64,000 nt of DNA, taken from assembly GCF_001435815.1 (NCBI RefSeq), contig NZ_AZFV01000003.1, positions 62,001 through 126,000 of the forward strand, in the 5' to 3' direction. The notes beneath the pieces were generated by a model that had not been told where the DNA came from, did not search any database, and worked only from the letters and a program-made list of their open reading frames with translations. Source of the DNA: Companilactobacillus nantensis DSM 16982 (GTDB lineage Bacteria > Bacillota > Bacilli > Lactobacillales > Lactobacillaceae). A program made the translations under genes and the position numbers. This document shows, piece by piece, positions 39,867 to 48,884 of the stretch (within the stretch, counting starts at the first letter, position 1; each line of letters starts with the position of its first letter).

Positions 39867-41174
39867 TTGCACATGGCTGAAAAGAAAAACGGCAGCTTTA
39901 TCCAAGATAAGATTATTCCTATCGCCGGTAAACTTGCTTCTTCTCGTCATTTGATTGCATTGCGTGATGGTATGACATTAGCCGTTCCAATGATCATCAT
40001 TGGTTCATTGTTCATGATTATCGCACAATTTCCAATTCAAGCCTATCTAGACTTCATGGCTAGTATCTTCGGTAAGAACTGGGCAACAGTATTACAATAT
40101 CCAACCAACGCTTCATTCCATATCATGGGATTGATTGCTGTTATTGGTATTTCTTATAACTTGGCTAAGAGTTATAAAGTTGATCCTATCTCTGCTTCAA
40201 TTGTTTCATTAGGTGCTTTCGTACTTACTATTCCATTGAAGACAGATAAGGCTGGCGCATTGTGGATTCCTTTAACACAATTTGACTCAGCTGGTTTATT
40301 TACAGCTATTATTGTCGGACTATTCATCACCGACTTCTATGTTTGGATGGTTCACAAGAACTGGACAATCAAGATGCCTGATACAGTTCCACCTGCAGTA
40401 AGTAACTCATTTGCTGCTTTGTTCCCAGGTTTCATTGTTTTAGCTCTTGTTTGGGTAATTCGTTTAGGTGTTGAAGCAACACCTATGCAAAGTATTCCAA
40501 ATATTATCTCATTCTTCTTGGCAACACCATTGAGTCACTTGAGTAACACATTACCTGGTGCTCTAGTTGCTGAATTCCTTGTTTCATTCCTATGGTTATT
40601 CGGTATTCACGGTGCTAACGTTGTTTCTGGTGTTATGATGCCTATCTGGTTAACAGCTTTGAACCAAAACCACGCAGCCTTTACTGCTGGTAAAGCTCTA
40701 CCAAATATCGTTACAACATCATTCTTCGATAACTTCGTTCACATGGGTGGTTCTGGTGCCACAATCGGTTTGGCTATGCTTCTAGCATTCGCTGCTAAGA
40801 GTAAGGAATTAAAGACATTAGGTAAACTTGTTGCTGGACCTGCTTTGTTCAACATTAACGAACCTATCGTCTTCGGTCTACCTATTGTTATGAACTACAA
40901 GATGGCTGTTCCATTTATTCTAACTCCACTTGTTAACGTAACAACAACATATATCGCAATGGCTACTAACTTAGTTGCAAGACCAATGGGTGTCTATATT
41001 CCATGGACAACTCCACCAATCCTATCAGGATTTATTGCAACTGGTCACATTTCCGGTGCTGTATTGCAAATTATTAATATCGTTATTGATACTTTGATTT
41101 ACTTCTACTTCTTCAAGTCAATGGATAGAGAAAAATTGGCAGAAGAATTAGATTCAGCAAAACTTGCTAAATAA
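39867..41174 (+). CDS. PTS cellobiose-type IIC permease
   Basis: Membrane component of 435 residues with about 10 helices. IIC signatures: RHLIALRDGMTLAVPMIIIGSLFMI, FLWLFGIHGANVVSGVMMPIW, and the substrate loop GPALFNINEPIVFGLPIVMN. A second in-frame ATG at 39873 (MAEKKNGS) is the better start, given GAGGGGG upstream. It has no IIA or IIB of its own nearby, so it probably uses those at 34.7-35.4 kb. It is transcribed with the DUF871 gene 25 bases downstream. Confidence 0.93.
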   Translation: MHMAEKKNGSFIQDKIIPIAGKLASSRHLIALRDGMTLAVPMIIIGSLFMIIAQFPIQAYLDFMASIFGKNWATVLQYPTNASFHIMGLIAVIGISYNLAKSYKVDPISASIVSLGAFVLTIPLKTDKAGALWIPLTQFDSAGLFTAIIVGLFITDFYVWMVHKNWTIKMPDTVPPAVSNSFAALFPGFIVLALVWVIRLGVEATPMQSIPNIISFFLATPLSHLSNTLPGALVAEFLVSFLWLFGIHGANVVSGVMMPIWLTALNQNHAAFTAGKALPNIVTTSFFDNFVHMGGSGATIGLAMLLAFAAKSKELKTLGKLVAGPALFNINEPIVFGLPIVMNYKMAVPFILTPLVNVTTTYIAMATNLVARPMGVYIPWTTPPILSGFIATGHISGAVLQIINIVIDTLIYFYFFKSMDREKLAEELDSAKLAK

Positions 41175-41199
41175 TAATTAACTTTTTGGAGGTCATGTT

Positions 41200-42285
41200 T
41201 TGAGAAGACTTGGATTGTCATTATATCCAGAGCATTCAACTTTAGAAGAAGATAAAAAATATCTTGATACTGCTAGTAAGTTAGGTTATTCACGGATCTT
41301 TGCTTCATTACTCGAATTGGGTGATGATAAAGATAAAACAATCAATCGTTTCAAAGAAACTATTGCCTATGGTAACAAGTTAGGCTTTGTCACAATTGTT
41401 GATATGAACCCTAGATTATTTAAAGCACTTGATATTAGTTACGATGATTTATCATTCTTCCACGATCTTGGAGCTGCCGGTGTCAGACTTGATGAAGGCT
41501 TCTCAGGTATGGAAGAGGCTAAGATGACTCGTAATCCTTATGGATTGAAGATTGAAATTAATATGAGCTCTGGTACACACTACTTAGATAATATTATTTC
41601 ATATCATCCTGATACAAATAACCTCTTAGGTTGTCATAACTTTTATCCTCAAAGATATACTGGTTTAGGTGAAGACTTCTTCATTAAGTGGTCAAACTTC
41701 TTCAAGGATCGCAATATTCACTCAGCTGCTTTTGTCAGCTCACATAGTGCAACATTTGGTCCTTGGCCTGTTCAAGATGGTTTGCCAACGCTTGAAGATG
41801 ATCGTGATTTGCCAATTGCTACTCAAGTAAAACATTTACTATTAAGTGGTGTAGTTGACGATGTCATCATTGGTAATACATACGCATCTGATGAAGAACT
41901 CAAGGATGCAGCAGAAGCATTCTTTGCACCATATCCAGTATTGAAGGTTGATTTCTCAGATAATGCGACTGACCTTGAAAAAGAAGTTATTTTGAAATCT
42001 ACTCACGTATATCGTGGTGATGCATCTGACTATTTGTTACGTAGTACAATGACTCGAGTTGTTTATAAAGATGGGAACTTTCCCGCCCATGATACTCAAG
42101 ATATCAAACGCGGTGATATCATCATTGTTAATGAGAGCTACGGTCAATACAAAGGTGAGACGCAAATTGCCCTTAGAGATATAAAGAACGATGGTCGTCG
42201 TAACGTTGTGGGACACTTGAATTCTAATGAGGCTTTCTTGTTGAATTACATCGAGCCTTGGAGCAGCTTCAAATTAGCTGAATAA
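41200..42285 (+). CDS. DUF871 protein, MupG-like phospho-glycosidase candidate
   Basis: 361-residue protein with an N-terminal TIM-barrel part (about 1-240; RRLGLSLYPEHSTLEEDKKYLDTASKLGYSRIF and GAAGVRLDEGFSGMEEAKMTRN) and a C-terminal beta domain (about 250-360). This is the DUF871/GH170 family, whose characterised member MupG is a 6-phospho-N-acetylmuramidase. Start is TTG 41200 after TTGGAGG; the ATG at 41195 is out of frame and stops at once. Here it follows a cellobiose-type IIC, with no murQ or murP nearby, so the substrate may be another phospho-glycoside. Confidence 0.85.
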   Translation: MRRLGLSLYPEHSTLEEDKKYLDTASKLGYSRIFASLLELGDDKDKTINRFKETIAYGNKLGFVTIVDMNPRLFKALDISYDDLSFFHDLGAAGVRLDEGFSGMEEAKMTRNPYGLKIEINMSSGTHYLDNIISYHPDTNNLLGCHNFYPQRYTGLGEDFFIKWSNFFKDRNIHSAAFVSSHSATFGPWPVQDGLPTLEDDRDLPIATQVKHLLLSGVVDDVIIGNTYASDEELKDAAEAFFAPYPVLKVDFSDNATDLEKEVILKSTHVYRGDASDYLLRSTMTRVVYKDGNFPAHDTQDIKRGDIIIVNESYGQYKGETQIALRDIKNDGRRNVVGHLNSNEAFLLNYIEPWSSFKLAE

Positions 42286-42292
42286 AAATAAA

Positions 42293-42327
42293 GAAATACT
42301 ATTCTCAATTGAATAGTATTTTTTTAT
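42293..42327 (+). terminator. Terminator of the rpiR-side PTS unit
   Basis: AATACTATTC-TCAATT-GAATAGTATT with seven T. Confidence 0.93.
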
Positions 42328-42336
42328 AGGGTATAT

Positions 42337-42517
42337 GCCGTCTCCAGAACCAAGAAAACTTTAACTGGCTATGCGGACCGGTCTGAGCCAAGGTCTCAGA
42401 CCTCGGTTTGAAGCCTCGCAAGCGAGTCTCCAAACACGCCCGGTGCTGTAAGTACGGGAAAACCACCCGCACTAACACCACTGTCACAGCCAGTAACTAT
42501 TCTCGATTCTTCCGTCT
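42337..42517 (+). repeat. Dispersed structured repeat, copy 6
   Basis: Complete copy of about 181 bases in plus orientation. First hairpin GGTCTGAG/CTCAGACC, second CTCGC/GCGAG (both sides changed from CTTGC/GCAAG of copies 2, 3 and 5), third an enlarged CGGG/CCCG stem. The proximal closing stem is ACTGGCT/AGCCAGT, while the distal arms resemble copy 2 on the left and copy 3 on the right, as if recombined. It lies between a terminator and a 5'-truncated gene. Confidence 0.87.
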
Positions 42518-42582
42518 AAAGTCTTTACATAAATATAAATGTCTTGAAATGGTTGAAGTGTATTTAATAGATTTGATTTAAA

Positions 42583-43533
42583 ATGAATGGAATCGGCGAT
42601 GTCATGAGTGCCCCTGAGTTTGGTGGCCGTGGTGGAGCAGGATCTTTACTAAATGCGGCCTTGAGTGACATGTACCATAATCACGTAACGCTCTCATACT
42701 TAGCGCCATTCTCATACGGTTATTATCGTCAGTTTGGTTTTGAGCAAGTCTTTGACCACGCAGTTATTTCGATGGAAAATACTAATTTACCTCGAATTAA
42801 AAACAGTGAACATGGTCGGGTTGAACGGAATGCTATTAAAGATTTACATGATGACATCAAACTGATGTATCTCAGCCATAACCATCGTGGTGGAGTTGTT
42901 CGTGCTAAGTGGTGGTGGGATCATATGATTAATAAACACGTCAATTATCAAGTAGCTACTGCATACGACGATACCGATAATTTGATTGGTTATTTAATTT
43001 ATTACAATGATGGGGAAACCTTTTACATTCATGAGTGGTTCAATCAAACACCGCTCAGCCGCCAATTACTCGGTAAACTTGTTACGAAGCACCAATCAAT
43101 TTTTCGAAAATTTGTCTATGAGGTACCAGATCCAGACTTCAAGGCTGATATTTTGGAAGATCCTAATTCCGCAGAAATAGTTGTTAAACCATATATGATG
43201 GCACGAATTGTTGATTTAAATGACTTCATGAAACGCTATCCTGTACAAATATCAGTTTTGCCAAAAACTTATTTAAAAATCACCGATGATTTAGACTGGA
43301 ACAATCATGTTTGGAAACTTTCAATCGAAAACGGCATTGTTAACTTTGAGATTGCAGATGAGGCAACACCAGATATGGAAATGACGATTCAGACTTTAAC
43401 CAAGGCAATGTTTGGTTATCGATCATTGAAGTCGTTATGGAAATATAATCGCATAACTGGTACTGCCGAAAAAGTTAACCTGTTAAATGATGTTTTTGTT
43501 CAAGAAAAGCCCCAATTAATCGATTATTTCTAA
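42583..43533 (+). pseudogene. 5'-truncated Eis-like GNAT acetyltransferase
   Basis: 316 codons that match the Eis/YkkB-type layout from inside the first GNAT domain: GIGDVMSAPEFGGRGGAGSLL is the acetyl-CoA loop (V-x-P-x-x-G-x-G), then SYLAPFSYGYYRQFGFEQVFD, a second GNAT-like domain and a C-terminal SCP2-like domain (WKLSIENGIVNFEIADE). Full-length relatives have about 60-80 more N-terminal residues. No ribosome binding site precedes ATG 42583, and no homologous coding sequence is seen between repeat copy 6 and this point. Probably a remnant; a shortened working protein is less likely. Confidence 0.72.
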
Positions 43534-43547
43534 AATAAAGTTTGTGG

Positions 43548-43578
43548 ACGTTTGGAGTAAAATCCAAGCGTTTTTTTA
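43548..43578 (+). terminator. Terminator after the acetyltransferase remnant
   Basis: ACGTTTGGA pairs with TCCAAGCGT, followed by seven T. Confidence 0.85.
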
Positions 43579-43715
43579 TGCTTAGTCCAAAAAATATTCG
43601 AAAAATAATAAATAAAATAGTAAAATTTTATTTGAATATTATTATAATAAGAGTATTCTAAAATGTGAAAACGATTGTATGAAAGTATTGATTCGAGAGG
43701 GGAGCCAAAAAGTGT

Positions 43716-44843
43716 ATGACATGGAGTGTATGGCACGTTTCACCGGTAATTACTAGTATTTTTTTCATTTTAGGTGTTTTCACACTTTATCAAGTTGTTT
43801 TTGACTGGTTGAAGACAGTAGTGCATGAGAAAAAGATGTCGATTAGTGACAATACTGTCAAATCATTATTTGGTGTTATTTACATGCTAGTATTTATTTT
43901 TACTATGCAGTCCACGATTGTTGGTAAAAGCATTTCTTGGGAATTTATGAATTTTATCGTTATTGCTTTAATCTTCTGCGCCTACTTCCTAAATATTCGT
44001 GTTCCAATTTATTTTTTTGTTCCGATAATCTTAGTCTATATGGTTTTTAATCACTCAATCGGATACTGGGAATCATGGTGCCATGCTTTAACTATTATGC
44101 TTAGTTATTGGTCTTTCAACTATATCCAAGGACATCCAACAAAATCACATCCTTTTATCGGGTATATCATTGTCGGTATTATTTGGGGTGGAATAATGTG
44201 GTACTTTGTTGCACTCAAGTTTAATTTGACAATGAGCGTCTTCTTGCAAGAATGGAGTTACCTAGTGATTTTTGAAGTTTTATTGTACAGCTATGTCCGG
44301 ATGTTGTTGCGTGAAAGTGAACTTAAAGGTCATTTGGAGGCCTTTGCTAATCATGATGCTTTGACTAAGTCGGAAAATTATGCGGCATATAGTTCAGAAA
44401 TTAAATATTTGTTTGCCAATAGTTTACGTAATAATTTGGGCTTATCGATGATGATGTTTGATATTGATCACTTTAAGCAAGTTAATGATACGTATGGTCA
44501 TTTAGCTGGTGATAAAGTCTTACAAAAAGCCGTCTCAACAACGCAAACAGTAATTGATGATAATGATCCTAAGGTTAAGCTTTATCGTACTGGTGGGGAA
44601 TAATTTAATGTTGTTTTCCCTGGCTATGATTTGCCGGCAACTGAACCCATTGTCAGTCAAATTTTTAATGCGTTAAATCATTTAACAGTCAGAAATAAGG
44701 ACCAAGAAATTAGTTTTACAGTCTCAATGGGTGTGTCAGGGATTTCTTCAACTGATAAGACTCCAGATGACTTCTATAATCGTGTTGACGATAATTTGTA
44801 TCATTCAAAGAAGAATGGTCGAATGCAAATAACTGCAATTTAA
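43716..44843 (+). pseudogene. Diguanylate cyclase-like gene with stop in GGEEF
   Basis: Paralogue of the intact gene at 44978. Six N-terminal membrane helices (about residues 1-190) are followed by a GGDEF domain (LTKSENYAAYSSEIKYLF, MMMFDIDHFKQVNDTYGHLAGDKVL). The active-site motif reads RTGGE-stop-FNVVFPGYD: TAA at 44601-44603 stands where the paralogue has GAA. The frame continues unbroken to 44843 (ISFTVSMGVSGISS, NLYHSKKNGRMQITA), so a single G-to-T change explains the loss. Without the second Glu and the C-terminal third the product should not make c-di-GMP, though the membrane part could still be made. Confidence 0.9.
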
Positions 44844-44848
44844 ACAAA

Positions 44849-44890
44849 ACTCACTATTCTACCAATTAAGTGGAACAGTGGGATTTTTTT
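44849..44890 (+). terminator. Terminator after the broken GGDEF gene
   Basis: CTCACT-TTC pairs with GAA-AGTGGG, followed by seven T. Confidence 0.85.
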
Positions 44891-44977
44891 GTGCTAAGAT
44901 AGCTGGGTTAGTATTATTTATAAAAAAAATTATAATTTATTAAAAAGACAAAGAAGTTTGATAGGAGGCTTGAATTC

Positions 44978-46105
44978 TTGACATGGTCTGTCTGGCGCGT
45001 TTCGCCATTTATTACGGGTATCTTCTTCATTTTGGGAGTTTTTACACTATATCAAGTAATGTATGACGAACTCAAAACGATATTGCGTGCGAAAAAGATT
45101 AAAGTTGATGAAGATAAAGTCAATGCATATTTTGGCGTAACATATATGGGCATCTTTATCATTAGTATGCAGGCTATATTAGTTGGAACACCGATTTCTT
45201 GGCAGTTTATGAACTTTCAATTGATAGCTCTAGTTTTTTGTGCCTATTTTTTGAATATTCGAGTACCGTATTATATCTTCTTTCCAATTATGGTTGTTTA
45301 TATGCTTTTCAATGGGTCAATTGGCTACTGGGAGTCCTGGTGTCACGGCGTTACATTGGTAGCTTTTTATAGTACTTTGAACATGATTCGTCGGCGTCAG
45401 CATAACGACCATCCCTTCCTAGCTTATATCTTAAGTGGTATATTCTTCGGCTCATTACTCTGGTTCTTTATGAAAATCAAATTTGGCTTTTCAATGTCAA
45501 CATACTGGGAAGAACTGTCATATTTCGTCATTTTTGGAACGTTATTGTATAGTTACGTTGACATGATTCTTCGTGACAGTAAATTGAGAATGCACTTGTT
45601 GGAATTTGCCAATCATGATGCTCTGACCAAGACTGAGAATTATGCAGCATATGTGGCTGAAATTAGAAACTTGTTTGATCTGAGTACCGAGAATAACTTG
45701 CAATTGTCCATGATGATGTTTGATATCGATCACTTTAAGCATGTTAATGACACATATGGCCATTTGGCAGGGGACAAAGTTTTACGTCATGTAGCGGACG
45801 TCGTACAGACAGTTATTGCCGAGAATGATCCGCATGTTAAGCTTTATCGAACTGGAGGAGAAGAATTTAATGTCATTTTCCCAGGCTATGATCTTCAGTC
45901 AACAGAAGCCATCGTTCGACAAATCTTTATGGCAATCAATCATTTAGATGTTAAAGTTAATGACAAAACAATTGCATTGACAATATCAGTTGGTGTTTCA
46001 ACGATTTCTAAGGCTGATTTGGAACCAAATGATTTTTATTCACGAGTAGATGGAAATCTTTATTACTCTAAGAAAAATGGTCGAATGCAAATTACGGCTA
46101 AATAA
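44978..46105 (+). CDS. Membrane-bound GGDEF protein, probable diguanylate cyclase
   Basis: 375-residue protein; start at TTG 44978 after AGGAGG. Six membrane helices fill about residues 5-190, with no recognisable sensory domain other than the helices. The GGDEF domain has FDIDHFKHVNDTYGHLAGDKVL and the active-site RTGGEEFNVIF, with substrate and metal residues kept. The product-inhibition RxxD motif expected a few residues before GGEEF is absent (PHVKLYRT). No EAL or HD-GYP phosphodiesterase and no PilZ effector lies in the window. Likely makes c-di-GMP. Confidence 0.9.
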   Translation: MTWSVWRVSPFITGIFFILGVFTLYQVMYDELKTILRAKKIKVDEDKVNAYFGVTYMGIFIISMQAILVGTPISWQFMNFQLIALVFCAYFLNIRVPYYIFFPIMVVYMLFNGSIGYWESWCHGVTLVAFYSTLNMIRRRQHNDHPFLAYILSGIFFGSLLWFFMKIKFGFSMSTYWEELSYFVIFGTLLYSYVDMILRDSKLRMHLLEFANHDALTKTENYAAYVAEIRNLFDLSTENNLQLSMMMFDIDHFKHVNDTYGHLAGDKVLRHVADVVQTVIAENDPHVKLYRTGGEEFNVIFPGYDLQSTEAIVRQIFMAINHLDVKVNDKTIALTISVGVSTISKADLEPNDFYSRVDGNLYYSKKNGRMQITAK

Positions 46106-46176
46106 ATGGTCTTATAGTTTTTTAATAAAAAGTAACCGAAATAATTTCTGTTCCTTTCTCATGCTTAGTTACCTAG

Positions 46177-46233
46177 CAAATAAGAGTTAATAAATTCTGT
46201 TTTTATTAGGATTTATTAACTCTTATTTTTTGT
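46177..46233 (+). terminator. Terminator after the GGDEF gene
   Basis: AATAAGAGTTAATAAAT pairs with ATTTATTAACTCTTATT, followed by T. Confidence 0.92.
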
Positions 46234-46410
46234 TTTGTTTATGTTCAATTTAAGAAAGAATGAACTAGTGGTTATGAGGAATGTCTTGAGCTCGAACAAA
46301 TCGGTTATTGAAAGCGTATTCAGGATTAAAAAATAGTCGTTCAGGATATTTTTTTTTGAAATAAATTGGGAATGCTATATTGACGATATGAACGAAAGGG
46401 AGCGTTAAAA

Positions 46411-46623
46411 ATGATCTGGAAATACGTTTTTGGAGTTGTAGCGATTTTCTTAGGGACTTATCAAATGATTATTTCATATAAATATTTACGAACGACTCAG
46501 AAACATGGTGGCAAATCGACGTCTTATTTCGTCGGGTATGCTATTTGGGACGGTTTTGTTATCGGATTGATTTTATTTTTAGTAGGAATTTACTTAATGG
46601 TTGTTAAAGGAGCATTCGCATAA
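46411..46623 (+). CDS. Small two-helix membrane protein
   Basis: 70 residues with two hydrophobic helices (about 3-20 and 43-65) joined by a basic loop (RTTQKHGGKSTS). AAAGGGAG precedes ATG 46411. Its stop overlaps the next start by one base (TAATG), so it is coupled to the CPBP protease gene. I do not recognise it; it may be a partner or substrate of that protease. Confidence 0.7.
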   Translation: MIWKYVFGVVAIFLGTYQMIISYKYLRTTQKHGGKSTSYFVGYAIWDGFVIGLILFLVGIYLMVVKGAFA

Positions 46624-47369
46624 TGAGGGAGAAAAGACTGGAAATTGGAACGGCTGTAATTTTAGTTTTATTACCAATTGCAGTTATTTTAAGTGAAAAT
46701 ACTGTTTATACCCTTTTCAGATTAGACGCGGCTTACAGTCAACTAATAGTTGATGCGGCAATGTTTATGGTGGCTTTTGTCTTAAATCATTATTGGATAA
46801 AGGTGAAGGTTGATCCATTTAACACGAAAAAACCAGTATCACAATTCTTAAATATGATTCCTGGCATCGTTATGCTTGCTATAACGGGTAAATTTTCTCC
46901 GTTAGGAACGGCTAAAAATGTTATCTTAGCTATCGCAACAGTTTTGATGGTCGCAATTGCTGAAGAGTTTGTTTTTAGAGGCTTGTTGATTCCAGTAATG
47001 TACAAATTGGTTAATCAGCATTTGTTTATTGCCCTGATTATTAGTGCCTTTGGTTTTGGCTCGATTCATTTAATCAATTTATTAAATCATTTTCCAATGT
47101 ACTTAATTGGTGCTCAAGTTTTCATGGCTGCTGCAACTGGCATGCTATATGGTGCATTATATGTTAAAACTCATAATTTAACTTTACCAATTATTTTGCA
47201 TGTGATAACCGATTTACCAATTTTCTTCCCTCGTCCAGGGACGGCTAATGCTGCTAGTGAATTGACGGGTAACCAACGTCCATTGATGGTGATTTTTATG
47301 TTTGGACTATTCTTGATTAGTTGTTTAGTGGCATACTTACAAATACGTAAAACAAAAGTGGATTATTAA
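46623..47369 (+). CDS. CPBP intramembrane metalloprotease
   Basis: 248-residue protein with about eight helices. The CAAX/Abi motifs are present: AIAEEFVFRGLLIP (Glu-Glu and Arg, about 115-128), FGFGSIHLIN and LPIILHVITD, supplying the metal-binding Glu and His residues. In lactobacilli such proteins often act in bacteriocin self-immunity or signal peptide processing. No bacteriocin precursor with a double-Gly leader is seen nearby, so the role is open. Coupled to the small membrane protein upstream. Confidence 0.88.
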   Translation: MREKRLEIGTAVILVLLPIAVILSENTVYTLFRLDAAYSQLIVDAAMFMVAFVLNHYWIKVKVDPFNTKKPVSQFLNMIPGIVMLAITGKFSPLGTAKNVILAIATVLMVAIAEEFVFRGLLIPVMYKLVNQHLFIALIISAFGFGSIHLINLLNHFPMYLIGAQVFMAAATGMLYGALYVKTHNLTLPIILHVITDLPIFFPRPGTANAASELTGNQRPLMVIFMFGLFLISCLVAYLQIRKTKVDY

Positions 47370-47407
47370 TTGTTTTTTAAGCTGATTTTTACAAGGAGAT
47401 TTATATT

Positions 47408-47461
47408 GTGAGTGGTTCATATGTTGTCATGCCACCTGCTACTTTTAACAATTTAGTATAG
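47408..47461 (+). CDS. Possible 17-residue mini-ORF
   Basis: GTG 47408 is preceded by a strong ribosome binding site (AAGGAG, nine bases upstream) and opens a 17-codon frame (SGSYVVMPPATFNNLV after the start) ending in TAG. It lies between the CPBP gene and a terminator. It may be a true small peptide or the remnant 5' end of a lost gene; I cannot tell. Confidence 0.3.
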   Translation: MSGSYVVMPPATFNNLV

Positions 47462-47480
47462 TTACTATTCAGAAAGATAC

Positions 47481-47538
47481 AAAAAAAGATAAGTAAGACC
47501 TGGTTATTTTTAAGCCAAGTTTCACTTATCTTTATTTT
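47481..47538. terminator. Bidirectional terminator
   Basis: AAAGATAAGT-AC-TGG pairs with CCA-GT-ACTTATCTTT, with A-runs and T-runs outside. It serves the permease gene on the reverse strand and the CPBP gene on the forward strand. Confidence 0.88.
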
Positions 47539-47540
47539 GA

Positions 47541-48884
47541 TTAAGCAGCTTTTGTATCGAGTTGCTTTGTTTTAGGCATTACTAGGTTCAAAATGATTGC
47601 CGCAATGGCAGCCATAGCGATTGGTGAACCTAGTAGGTATTGTAAAATTTGTGGAGCATTCTTTGTGACGTTAGCTGGTAGAAGAACCAAAGCTAGTGTC
47701 AAAATGATTGGAATACCAATGATGTAAAGATCACGATCAGTTGTTTCTAATCCACGGATAACGTTTAAGCCATTCAACATGATTGTTACTGTAATAATGG
47801 CGAAAACTCCACCAATAACTGGAGCAGGGATGGCAGCTAGAAAGGCTGATAATTTACTGAAGAATCCCAAGATTGAGAACCAGATACCAGCAAAGAGGAA
47901 GACACGTTTACTTGCAACACCAGTGATGGAAATAACACCGGCGTTAGTTGAATAACCAGTTACAGGAGTTGTTCCAAGCAATGCTGCTATCATACAACTT
48001 AAACCTTCACCAATAATACCGTGGTTCCATTGTTTATTAGTAATTTCGTGATTTGTAACGGCACCCATGGCAAACCATGTACCAGTTGTTTCTGTTGTAA
48101 TAACAGCGTAGATGATAATGAAAGTAATAATAGCTGAAGGGCTGAAGTTGATACCCCAGTGGAAAACAGTACGTTGTGGTAAACCAAACCAAGCAGCATC
48201 AGAAACAGCCTTCCAATCGAACAGACCCATCATAGTTGAAACAATTGTCCCAACACCTAGAGCTAAAATGATTGAACTAGTTCTGAAGAAACGACGAACA
48301 CTTGGAAATTTCAAACTTATTCCGACTGAAACAAGTAGTGTTAGTGCAGTAACTGAAGCTAAGATAATGTTGTTATCAATCTTGCCAGGAGCATTGAAGA
48401 TATTGCTATTTAAAGCAGTTGGAATCAATGAAAGACCAACGCAAGTAATGATCGTACCACCAACTAAAGCAGGAACTAAGCGATTGATGATTTTTTGGAA
48501 AAGACCGGTGGCACCTAAGATAATCAAAATAACCGAACCAACCAGTAAAGCGCCAATTAAGGTACCCATACCGTTACCTTTGAGACCACCAGAAGCAAGT
48601 ACAACTCCGGCAGCGGCACCAAGTGGAACAAATGAAGGACCTTGAGAAACTGGCATCTTCATGAAAACAAAGGTTTGAAGAATCGTACCAATACCTGCAG
48701 CCAAGAAAGTTGATTGTAATAAGCCCATTTGGTCACTGAGACCCATTGCCATCATTCCAGCTAAGATAATTGGTGGAACGTAAATATCCATTGCTAAGAC
48801 GTGTTGAAGTCCTAAGAAACCTGCTTCACCCATACCAATTTTATCGTCTGGACCAACTAGAAGGGTACTTTTGTTATTTGCCAT
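47541..48884 (-). CDS. NCS2-family purine/xanthine permease
   Basis: Proton-coupled nucleobase carrier of 447 residues and about 14 helices. NCS2 signatures: GLQHVLAMDIYVPPIILAG at the N-terminus, PVSQGPSFVPLGAAAG, TTETTGTWFAMGAVTN and the substrate region GTTPVTGYSTNAGVISITGVASKRVF. AAGGAGAA precedes the start. Its start overlaps the end of guanine deaminase, so the pair imports and deaminates purines; guanine or xanthine is the likely substrate from context. Confidence 0.91.
   Translation of the reverse strand: MANNKSTLLVGPDDKIGMGEAGFLGLQHVLAMDIYVPPIILAGMMAMGLSDQMGLLQSTFLAAGIGTILQTFVFMKMPVSQGPSFVPLGAAAGVVLASGGLKGNGMGTLIGALLVGSVILIILGATGLFQKIINRLVPALVGGTIITCVGLSLIPTALNSNIFNAPGKIDNNIILASVTALTLLVSVGISLKFPSVRRFFRTSSIILALGVGTIVSTMMGLFDWKAVSDAAWFGLPQRTVFHWGINFSPSAIITFIIIYAVITTETTGTWFAMGAVTNHEITNKQWNHGIIGEGLSCMIAALLGTTPVTGYSTNAGVISITGVASKRVFLFAGIWFSILGFFSKLSAFLAAIPAPVIGGVFAIITVTIMLNGLNVIRGLETTDRDLYIIGIPIILTLALVLLPANVTKNAPQILQYLLGSPIAMAAIAAIILNLVMPKTKQLDTKAA

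Noticed and set aside
46304-46318. TGAAAGCGTATTCA upstream of the small membrane protein as a cre site
   Set aside because: It has a mismatch in the conserved half-site and its distance and context give no further support.
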